64,000 nt of DNA from Ricordea florida (Eukaryota > Cnidaria > Anthozoa > Corallimorpharia > Ricordeidae): contig OX453286.1 of the NCBI GenBank assembly GCA_949710005.1, positions 5,517,201 to 5,581,200 on the forward strand, given 5' to 3'. A program made the translations under genes and the position numbers. How positions within the stretch are numbered: the stretch's first letter is position 1; every line of letters starts with the position of its first letter. Under the pieces are notes generated by a model. The model saw only the letters and a list, made by a program, of their open reading frames with translations. It had not been told where the DNA came from and ran no database searches. Positions 11,401 through 23,400 of this stretch are shown here, one piece after another.

Positions 11401-14400
11401 TGTACCAGAATGTTTATAGTGTAGTTGTAAAGTAAAACGTTCTTAATTCAGTTTATTTAATGTGTCAATTCATTTTAGAAAGACTTAGTGAAGAGGATTT
11501 ATATGGTAGACGCAAAAACAGAAAGTGACTAAGTTGGGGTCGCGAAAATTACATTTACCCAAAAGTGACTATGATGGGGTCTATAATTGGCCAGAGAAGG
11601 TTACTATAATGGGGTAGGGGTTCTGAGAGGCCGGCGGCACATACCCAACAAAGATTGACCCAAGTACCCCCGCCCCTCCCCCCCTCCCCCGGGAGCCATT
11701 GCTATATCCATGAGATTCTTATCATCGAATTATCTCATGGATATACGTATAGTTCCCTGTGTTGTGGTCTGGCCGTTGTAAATGTTATTTCATGTGTTAT
11801 CTCATTTTGTATAGAATTTGCGCCTTAAAATTGTAAATTATATTATAACTAGGGTATCCAAAAGATAGTGATGCTGCGGCACATTCTGTTGATACTGACA
11901 TAGTTTAGGCAGTGTAGTGTTTCATCTACCTGCGCGTCCCAAGATGTGTTCAAGCACCTTTAGTTCTCAAAATCGTCACAAATATTGGCGTTACGAAAAG
12001 TGGTTTGATCTCCCTGCCACTCAGTCCCCACCAAAAAAATTCGAATTCGAAAAGTATGAAGGAAAATGAAAACTACATTAAGTCTAGGTTTATTTAGTTT
12101 TATTTTTAGTCTCTGACTTTATACTAAGACGCTGACAAGTCTATAGGTATTAGTTTTCGAGGGTCTTGGTTTTCTTAATTTCCCAAATCATGGGCAAAAT
12201 GCTTCCTCTAGAACGCACAAAATTCCTTTCTGTTCATTATTAAGGTTAACTATTATGGTGTAATGAAGTCATTGAGGGTTACATCATTGTCTGCAGGAAA
12301 AAAACGATTATGTAACTTAAAATCTTGCCTGGTGTGTATCAACTTCACGCATGGTGACGCATCGATGGCGAGGTGTGACTATGTTTGGATATAAAACGAT
12401 ACATATCAACGTCCCCTTTACCAGCTTGGGACAGTCGAAATATGTGGAAGTTATTGGAGCAAAAAGCTGACTTATGTTTGGACATAAAACGATACATATC
12501 AATCTCCCCTTTTTAAATCCCGAAAATCGAAAGATGTGGAAATTGTAGGAGCAAAAAGCTGACTTATAAATTCTGAACTGGTACGCATTAAATGTCTCTA
12601 AAATGTTGGCAGATGGTACGTGTCGAGGACGCGTCCACCGCGATGTGTGAAAATGCTAAAGCTTTAGCTTAAATTCATGTTTGGATAAATGATCGCAGCA
12701 GATAAGAAATTAGCGTGTTCTACGGTTCTCGTTGCCCCCGCAAGGTTCCGGCCAAGAGGCCGGAACCCGAGGAGGCACCCTAATGTTCCCCGCGTAAATA
12801 AGAAGTATCGTATGGTCGTAGTGTTAGTATGCGAAAATTTTCTCGATTTGACGAAAATAGGCGCGCACGGTGGTCCCGGTTAATTTTCAGCATGTGCGCC
12901 TGGCTCAGCAACCGCGCAAACTGGGTTTGGCAAGTTTGGCAACGAGTCGTCACGATTTTATTGCAAGCTTTTTTATTTCATTCCAAGCTATAAGATGAGT
13001 ATTTTTATCATTGAGTATCACATCATTAACAAAAAGCTATTCAGCAGTACTGGAATTCTTTAGTTTTAAAGAACTTGATTTGTCAGGCACAAATCAGCAA
13101 CGTCGATCGAAAGAACTTTGAACTTGATTTGTCAGACACAAATCAGCAACGTGGATCGACAGACTCGATTCAAACCACATCAGGAATAGCTCAAATATTT
13201 CAAAACCCAGTCAAAAACAAGAAAGGTTCTAACGTGAAATAACCGGGTTTTGTTCTATCTTAAGTTCAAGAATGTCACACTCGAAGCCAAAGCAGTCGTT
13301 CGTTGCGTTTCGTAGACGACACTTTATGAACTCGGTTTTCACTGACCTGGGCATTTATTCATGTGTAGTTGATGCTTTTTTGGATGTGTGTACACATTTG
13401 TTTATGCCATATTTGCCAAATTTGCCAGCTAAAAATGAGTTCACTGAGCTGCTTTTCAATACTTGCTCATATTACATCTGTTCGAGAGAAGACAATGCCT
13501 TGTTGAAGGAAATTCGCGAACCTGTATGGTCATACATCATTGACCACTGTAGTTCATTTGTAGCCAGAGATTGTAGTGCCTGTTTTAGTCAAATATTTGA
13601 GCAAAGAACACTTATCAGATGAAAATAAAGATGTGGGTATCGACACTGGACCAGTTCATTTTGAAGATGATGACAAAGTTTATAATGCAGAAACTGAAAT
13701 GAATAGCTTTGTTCCAACCAACATTGACTCCAAAAAGGAAAAAGAAATTATTAATGAACAATTTCTTCATGTTCCGCAATCATTCAATTGGGATATTGGT
13801 GATGAGCCATTGAATGAATTTACCTAGTTGTCAATTCTTAGCATCAATGGCTTTTCCAACTTTATTTCCTGATGGAAAAGGTGATCCAACCAATAATGCA
13901 GTTTTTTCTGATACTTTGACCAATACATCTCAGTCATTTGCAGCTAAAAGACACTTCAACCTTTTCAACATCAAAGGACAAAAAGGATTGTTCTTCAAAC
14001 AGTTGACTTTCACTGCATCGAAACAATCTGAAAACCTCCATGCAGAAACACCCTGTTCCTTTTTCATCAATTTTGAACGTCTTCCAAACATACTGAATTT
14101 GACTTGTGACTATAGTTTGCAATTCTTTTTTCGCCAGGTGTTTTAACCGCGTCCTTCAGATATTGTTCTGTTTTATTCCAAAGAGATTTTGCATTGCCTT
14201 ACATTATTAACCAATTCATGTTTTCTTTGGAAGAGCCCTTTAATAATTGTTCCCTTTTACTGTAAGGACATTTTGTATTGCCTTATATTTAACAAGTTCA
14301 TGTTCTTTTTACAGAATATTACATTTTGAATACTGTTATACGCAATATTAACAAATGCTTTCATAACGTTTCATCGTTATAACGACATTTTTCATAGTTA

Positions 14401-17400
14401 TACTACCTTTCTATTGTTCGTTAGAAATAAATAATTAAAGATCGTTTTGTTGTTTAAAACGCGTTCTATTATATTTGCCTTGTTGATTGAACTCAGTATG
14501 ACATGTCAAAATACCATTGCCCATCCTAAACACGATATGTATGAGGATTTCCATTAACCCAAGGGGGTTGATGTCAATTGGGGCTTGCCCTGTTTCTTCC
14601 TCCTGTCATAGATGTAAATCGTTTTGTTAAATATAGCTAATTGTTGTGACGAAATAAATAAATAAATAATAATAAATAATTGACAAAACACAAACACAAC
14701 AAGGAATTTGCACTCACAAACTCTCAAACGAAAACTACATTTCAAAGGTTCATAACAAATACATGGACAACCACATGCAGTCTTCATTCAGTTTTTACAA
14801 GGTCGGGGGCAGATTTAGTGACAACTATGACCAATTTTTTTTTTAATTATTCTACAAGCTTTAGCACCGACAATTTCTCTTCATTTAAGAATTCGACCAA
14901 GGAGGCGAGACTGCTACGAAATTACACACCAAGTTTTAAATTAAGATGTCACAATTAATCGTCCAGATTTACAAACTTTCACTGAAATCCGCGCGAAAAA
15001 GGACGCCGGTGCGACGCTATGATCACGACATCCTCATGCTTTTCTGGCGCAATGTATTCTGGTAAAAAGTGCCGTTGAGAGCTCCGGCAAAAACTGTGGT
15101 TAAATGCAAGGCATTCTGGTAAAAAGTGTGGTTACATGCAATGCATTCTGGTAAAAAGTGATGAATTCGAGAATTCGTCCAGCCTTATATATTTCTCTTA
15201 AATCCTGATTATGTTGCTGCTCGCTCGCTGCGCTCGCTCCGCACCAATGATATCGAAAACAATCAATCAGCGCGCAGCAGGGATTTCTATATCGCTAGTC
15301 GTGAAGTTAAGAGGTTGCTTTTTCTCGCCGCCGTTCAGCAAAATTCTTCCTCGACTACACTCGAGCAAACATGGAAGAACAACGGGATAACTCTTGCTTT
15401 AACTCTCGCTTTTCAGCTGTGCAGTCAGTCGATGAATTCCGGCAGAGAGAGGTAAAAAAACACAAATACACAAGGGTCACAATTTCAATTACGTTCTTTG
15501 ACTGTGTGCTATTTTGGCTTTAATTTCACGGCTGCTTCGGTTGTGTACATAACTGCGATGATTAATTAATGTCATTACATATCGGTATATTTGTTGCTTG
15601 TTTACTGCTCACTTTCTGACATCATTAGAATTATATGATAAAAAAAATTAATCCCCAACGGATTATGTGTATTTTGTGCAACCCTCGACCGACAGATCGG
15701 TCGACATATCGACCGACACTCGGCCGATATATCGACCGAGATATGACCGATTTATAACCCACTGATTAATTTTCGCGCTATTTTATTGGTTATTTTGGGT
15801 CACATGGTGTCAAATAGCTGGACGGGTATCAGGCGATATACCTCGGCCGCGTGGATATTTGCCCTGCGATTTTTCAGTCGCAAGAAAACACAACAAAGTC
15901 AGTCTCTTTTTAAACAAACTCGTTTTGTAGAATCCAGTGATCGTAGTCAAGTAGTTAGTCGCAGCTGTAGCTCCGGATAAAACAGAAAATCAACAAAATA
16001 AGCTGCTGGTGTTTTTGGCCTCGAGGTGAGCAAAAGTTCGGAACCCTTGGGCAATCAAATTCTTGAAAATCTCCCCACTGAAATGTGCAAAAAGGCTGGT
16101 TTTGCACAAACCTACACTTCCCACTGTCTTTAAAGCTGCCAGTTGAGAAAACGTTCCAAGCCAAAAACGATAAACTACGCAAGAGATAATTATAAATCCC
16201 TCAAGTCGAACAATGCAAAGCCAAGTACAGAAAAACTGTTCGAGTCATCGGCAAATATCGGTCCACTAATTGCTCAACAAAATTTAGTTCAGTCCGTTCA
16301 ATCTTTTCTTGGAACTATAGGTCTTCCACCTGTTTTTAACTCGTGGATACGCGAAGCGTATTTGCGAGTTTTTGTGGGGACTCCGATATGCAAATTGTCA
16401 CTCACTCACTCACTCACTCACTCACTCACTCACTCCAGTGTAGACATCTTCGTAATTGGTCGGATAGAACTCGGGGGCACCGATATGAAGACGACAATTG
16501 TCGTGACCGAAGTCACGGAAGTCTGTTGATGAAAGTTCACGCTGAAAGTGTATCGTACCGTTGCCAGAGTTTGTAATGATTTTGTAGCTTAAGAGGACGA
16601 TTAGCGAGGCCCTGTTAGGGGTAAATTTCGACAAGCGACATGGCCTTGAAACGGCGACATAAAGGACCTGAAATGGCGACGAACGACGAGCCGCTCACGG
16701 GAAATTACGACAGCGACCTTCGACCTTCCGAAATTGCGACGTGAAAAGGTTTGAAACTCAGACGCGCCACATAAAGAACCTCACTAACAGGGCCTCATTA
16801 GCGGTCTTACTAAAATCAATAGGAGTTTAAATGTTTCCAGTTAGGACAATAACCAACGTGGAGACTGAATTCCATGAGCCTTTTACTCGGCCAGGCGCTA
16901 AACGTGAACAGATGATAACTATTCGCTTTTCCGACATCGACCGCCATCGACCGCCCCCAAGATTACAAGCAGTATATGAATTTCAGTTGGCTCGAAAGTG
17001 ATCTGAAGATGAGAAAATCTCTTGCTAATGTAGTAAGCTTTGATGAGAACTCATAGAGCGAAATTAGCACTTGAATGAAAACTTATATGAGCGAAATGAG
17101 TACTCGTTATTGAACGAAACTACTACTGAAAACAGAATAAATTGACGAATCCATGAGGTGAAACCGAAGAACTTCTGCGGCCAACCTGGATAAGAAACAT
17201 CGCATGGAGGACTTTTCTACTGATTTAAGTGTTAGTACGAACAGGAATGGAGTTGGAGAAGTATTGGGACGGTCAAGAAGTATGTCAACGCTTACCATTA
17301 AATATAGAGGCGCATGCCGTGACGGAGAACCAGGGTTCGAAAAGAGTAAGTCATGTAGAAAATGTATTAAGCGTTATATTATATACAATACACCACAAGC

Positions 17401-20400
17401 CGTTACAATAAAACGTTTTCTGTCTATTGATTTCCGAATTTACCTTGAAGTGAACTAGATTGTGTTGAAGTAGACATGTTGGAAAAATAGGCTTACCTGT
17501 TTTGCTTACTGTTGCGTGACTCATCATATTTACATTGTAAAAACAAGAAGTTATAAGGATAAAAACAACAAGACGATCTAAGATCGTAAGTCGGACAACA
17601 GGTAGACGTGCTGTTATGGGAGCAACTTCAGAATACCCGGCCACGATTGCGTGACATTAATCTCGTGCTCCCGTGGTGCCGCGGTCGCGATGTCAATCAT
17701 GAAATTAAAAAAGAGAAATGGGCCAAAAAATATTTTAAAAGAAATAAAGTGGATGGAGTGGGTATAGAACTAGTGCTCCCGCAGTCCCGCAGTCCCGCAG
17801 TTGAAAAAAAGGATATCGGCACATAGATTATAGAACGAGGTATGTTCATGTGTATTGTGCTTATTTTCGGCATATGGATTATAGAACGAGGAACATTCAT
17901 GTGTATTGTGCTTGTTTTCGGCACATGGATTATAGAACGAGGAATATTCGTGTGTACTGTGCTTGTTTTCGGCACATGGATTATAGAACGAGGTATTTGT
18001 TTCCATATGCAAATATTTATTGACTGCGGGACTGCTGGAGCAGAACTTTAATGTCACGCAATCGTGGCCGGGATTCTGAAGTTTCAGCCCCAACGGAAAC
18101 GTGGCATCTTTGTTGTCGTTTCCTCGAGTTTCATCGCGAGGCACTTTGTCTTTATCAGCAGATGCACTTCTGTCACTCTGTCCACATTTTCTGTTCACTG
18201 GTAACTCGTTTGATTTCTGGTTTGATTCTTTTGAGACATTCGCTAAATCATTTGATTCTCAAGTTTGCTATTTTCAGTTCGCGGAACGACCCGTTTCGAA
18301 ATATACGCTCATTACACACGCCATCTTTTAGAGTGGGTCTACCGCGAACGATTTGTGGGTCTGTATGTTTGAACGTAGAAAAGATGACACCATTTGTTTT
18401 CAACATATTCGCCATCGACTTCGACATCGTAGAAAGAAGGTTGCGCCCGTATTATGTGTCTGCGGTATTCCCCATTGCACTTGACTGCGATTTGCGATGA
18501 AACTCGAGGGTAAACCTATAGTCGGTTGCCCGACTAAAGATGTATTGCTGTATTAATGATGGCAAGTGTGATTTTTTTTTAAGTGCAACCCTGAATATAT
18601 ATACCACTGATAACCTAAAATGAGATGGTAATGTAAATAAACTAATTCAACTTGATAAAGGATTGAGAGTCTTAAGGATTTTAAGATCATCACTAACATA
18701 CTTTGCAAAAATGCAAGAAAGACTTCTTTGGTATGATTCGTCAGCTGGGCTATCCTACATGGTTTTGTTCATTATCAGCTGCAGAATCAAGGTGGATATT
18801 TCTGTTGAATACATTGAATAGACTTGTAGACAACAAAAACTATAATGATGATAAAATTGACAATGTCATGACAACAAAATTCAGACCTTATTCAGAAGGA
18901 CCCTGTTACTTTGAACACACAGACAGTGAGCAGCAGGATACCAGAACTACATTTTGTTTCGTTGCCATTTAATCCTGTACCCTTATGTTAAGTTATCAAA
19001 TTTTTTTAACAACTGTATGCTTGCCACCTGCCTTACAACTGATGCCCAGTGTAGTCAAATGATTGGCGTCATGTACTCACTGTATGTTTATTTAAAAAAG
19101 CTACTCAGCTCCCTGGTCACTTTTATGTTTTGATTATAGATTATTAAAATTATCTTCAAGTTCATTCAATCACAACTCTGAAAAAAACACCTCGTTAATT
19201 TTTAAATTATTTCTTTTTTCTCTGTTTTGTAAACATATCCACGAGTTCACCATAGTCCTACTTTGATTTTTCTTCGACCTACTCAGCGCCCGCCATTCAA
19301 CAACAAAGCCAAGTTTGCGAACAATCCACTTTTAACGTAAATCCTCCAACAACACGAGATTTTCCAATTTCTCTTTTTCATGGGTGTAATTTCTTTCGCA
19401 GTGTTAGTGGTATTGTTGAATTTTCTTTTCTAATACACTGGAAACGTTTAGCTTTGACTTCTCGAACAACGCAGTTGACAAGATGAACCAAAGTGCCGTG
19501 TTTTCGAGATTTTCATTTAAGGGGCGTTGCGAGAGTATGTTCGACATGACAGCTTGTCAAGCTCTGGTCCAATCACAGTTTACATAAAACAATTTTATCC
19601 AATCAGTGTACCTGTAGTGTTTGCGTCAGTCGCAATCCCAGTCAGACGACTTGTTTTTCTTTTTCTTCAACACGTTCAAAGTAAGAATCAACTCGCGATC
19701 GCGGAGGGTTATAACATAAATAAACCCCTTTCTGGCTTACTGGTATATGGGAGGATAATGCCCTTGGCTGAGAGATTGTCCTCAAAATTTCACATATGCC
19801 CTCGAAGCTTCGCTTCTCGGCCAACTGTTCATTTTTCGGACAATCTCTCAGCCGCGGGCATTATCCTCCGATATACCAGCCGCCAGAAGGGGTTTATTAG
19901 AGACCTTAAGATTGAGGTTTCCCTCTTAAACCGCAAACGGCAAACGCCAGCTAGCAGTTTACCGTTCGACGTTCGCCGTATTTGCAAAATCTAGCTTTAA
20001 GATTTAAAGGCTAGTTTTATCAAGGCATCCGATGTGACGGTAGTAGTGTGATTTGGAAATCAGCACTACTTGTCAAAATACATCACTAGAGTTCTGCTTT
20101 TTAATAAACATGATAATTATCTTTCATTGTCTGCTGTGATATAACTTTAAAACCATTGTGACCTTCAAATGTTTTCGTAGTATGGATTACTGTACAACGG
20201 CCATGTTTGTTTATGACGATGCAGCCAAGTAACGCGGCTGGTAATAGGGACTTTAAGCAACGAGAACCGGAACGGGAACGGTGACGTCGGAACAGCGAAA
20301 AGACTGGGGAGAGAACGCGGTCGTGGCGCGAGCTTTAAAGCAGTTAAGCACGATTCCACAAAACTGGGACGGTAGTCATAGCACGCCAGTTAACCAGTTA

Positions 20401-23400
20401 AGTTCGCCTGACAAGTAGAGGAGTTGAAATTTAGCAAAACAGCGTGGATTAGAGAACTGAGAATTCCTTCGGTCCTTATTTCAATCACATCTACACATAC
20501 ACGAAATAAATAAAGCAGCGAAATATAAAGTTTACAAACAACAACACAAGAGTTCTGACAGGTGAATTATCGAAGATCAATTTTTAGATCAGGTCTGTTG
20601 TCAAATGTAACATGTATTCGTAGCACACATTATAAAGTTTGATCAGAAATTTTTCAAAGACGCTTCAGTGTATTTAATTCCCACGATTGCAAGTTAACTG
20701 AAAATAAAATGGGCCAAGCGACGCTGTTATCACTTTGGAACTTGGTCTAGACAGCGACAGAAAGGTTCTGGCTTTTAAGTCAAATCATTTTAATCAATTC
20801 ATGACTGCTTACTTCAGTTATGTAGCTAGGCCAAACAAACGAGAAAAATTCTCTACGGGTAATTTCATTTTCAAACAAAGAGCTTAATTTGCTTTGCTTT
20901 GATCGTCAGTTGCGCTTTCCCCTTTACCAAGGAGACAAACTTTTCTGATAAAAAATGATTATAAAGGATATTTAGACTTTTCAGTAGTCACTCATTGCTT
21001 ACGACAAAATAGCAAAGAAAATAGGATTTAAGTACTCACGTTTTCACACAACCGGAGATTGCCTTTATTTACGTTCCGACGTGACGGCAACGACAAGATA
21101 TTTTCCGCCAGACATGCGCACTATGAGATTTGGGTTTTCCCAGAGGCCTCTCCCGTCGCCGTCGCCGTTGCCGTTCTCGCTGCTTAAAGTCCCTAATTCT
21201 TGTGATCTCGCGACTGACTCAGATGAACCTGCTGGTCATCGAGATGGATCTTCAAAGAAAGCGAATTTGAAGCCCGAACGTGGCTTTATGTTCGTAAAAC
21301 TAGCGAAAAACCCTGCCGTAATTCAGTTACCTCTAGACACCGTCGGCGAAGTTCAAACCTGAACCTCAAACGTCAAACGCGACGGCAAGATCGGAGTCAC
21401 GTGACTTTTTTGCCGTTTGCGGTTTGAGAGAAACGAGGAAAAACCTCAGTCTTAAGGTCCCTATTTACTAAATACCACCGACAGTCGACCGATATTCCAC
21501 CGACAGTCAATGGTCAACATATTAGCCGTGCCGGCCGCTATATCGACCGAGATATCGGCCGATAGTCGGACAATATGTCGACCGACACTCGGCCGATATA
21601 TCGGTCGATATCTCGGCCGATACATCGGCCGAGTATCGGTCGATATGCCGACCGATACATCGGTCGAGTGTTGGGCGATATGTCGACCGATACATCGGTC
21701 GAGTGTCGGTCGATATGTCGACCGATGTGTCGGTCGATATGTCGACCGATATGTCGGTCGAGGGGTGCACAAAATGCACATGATCCAAAATTACAAGGCG
21801 GCTTACATGTAAAGATATGGAGTTTATCTTCTTGTGGAAAAGTATATTTCATTATTTCGCGGCGCTCACTCATGAAATATTATTTTCTACTCGAAGATAA
21901 ACTCCATATCTTCAAGCCACCGTGTAATATCCTCTATATATCCTCCCTTTTGACTTGCATTGTTAGCATGGTATGGGATGCGTCACGGTTGCATCCGTGA
22001 GATACTTGCTAATATACATGCGTTACCAATATACGTTATACCAATATAAATGCGTTATTGACTGAGAGTGGGGTCAAAATAGCTGCATATTGTGCATTTT
22101 TATTGCCGAGACGTAGTCCAGGTCAGTTTGCTTTGTTTTGTTTCGCGGGTCAACGCGGAAAATCCCGTGCAAGCGAGATAGGCCCATCTTGCTTGCTCGG
22201 GTAGCCAATCAGAACTCAGGATTCGTCTCATCTTGGCCGCTCGTGGAACCAACCATACAATAATATATGATAATGAATTAATCCCTGCTGTCCTCCAACG
22301 TTAACAAGGTGTGGCCTTAATGAGTGTACTTCTTTTACTGTTAGCATGGTGTGTGACACATCAAGGGTATATCCATGGGATTCTTACCTGTTGTAGTCGC
22401 AACTTTTCTTATATTAATGTACCCCTCCCTAGATGAGTGGGCATCCATTTGGCAGTTGGTTAAAAGTTGTAATTTCATATCTGTCTTGAGAATTTAAAAA
22501 TTCTTTCTAACTTTCAGCAGATCCCACATCAGAAGGTGCTACGGCTGAACCTGAATGTGCCATATGCCTCGAAGCCATCCCGAACCTTCGAGTTCTAAGG
22601 TGTGGCCACGTTTTCTGCAGGGATTGTATAACGGAAGCCCTCAAACGGAGAAACATCTGTCCTGTGTGTAAAGATCCGCAAAGTGTTATTAAAGGAGACC
22701 AGCCTCCTGGAGAAATGAGCAGCCGAGTTACTCATTGCTCAAGTTTGCCAGGTTATCGAGGTATTTCTCTGCCAGATGAGCCTGTTGGCTTCCAATGTTA
22801 CGTAACCACGTTTTAGTCTTTCTCTAAAAATCATCATGGCCTAATATGTTGATTTTGTGCGTGCTTTTTGCATCCTGTATCATGGCTGACGGAAAAAGCC
22901 ATATTCGTTTGCAAAATATTATCAAAATAAAGCCGCGTCACCAGTAAGATACGCAAAATGTCAAGCAGCTATTTATCCATTGGACAACATGGTCTTTCTC
23001 AGCACCATCTACACGGAATCCCGAAAGCGTGAGTACCAACTCTGAGATGTGATCTGACCTCCATGCGCTGGAAACGTCCTCCTTCAAAAATTTGCACTCA
23101 AAAATTTGCGATGTATTTCATTTTTAACTCGTGGATACGCGAAGCGTATTTGCGAGTTTTTGTGGGGACTCCGATATGCAAATTGTCACTCACTCACTCA
23201 CTCACTCCAGTGTAGACACACTTCGTAATTAGTCGGATAGAACTTGGGGGCACCGATGTGAAGACGACAATTGTCGTGACCGAAGTCACCGAAGTCTGTT
23301 GATGAAAGTTCACGCTGAAAGTGTATCGTACCGTTGCCAGAGTTTGTAATGATTTTGTAGCTTAAGAGGACGATTAGCGAGGCCCTGTTAGGGGTAAATT

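Larger units (their letters stand above)
16338..19247 (+). mobile_element. TIR transposon copy 1 with nested insertion
   Basis: Ends AACTCGTGGATA and TATCCACGAGTT are exact inverted repeats. Interior: (CACT)n tract, conserved non-coding block, an 84-codon frame of unknown function, then the Helitron-like fragment at 18,703-18,972. It is nearly identical to 23,126-25,062 except for one extra block (17,568-18,537). The closeness of the copies implies recent movement or gene conversion. Confidence 0.8.

Noticed and set aside
16143-16634. Frames over the (CACT)n tract
   Set aside because: They are repeated in all three copies of the transposon end and consist of tract translation (SLTHSLTH...).
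21461-22000. Overlapping Arg/Ile/Asp-rich frames on both strands
   Set aside because: Produced by the self-complementary, stop-free TCGGTCGA array.
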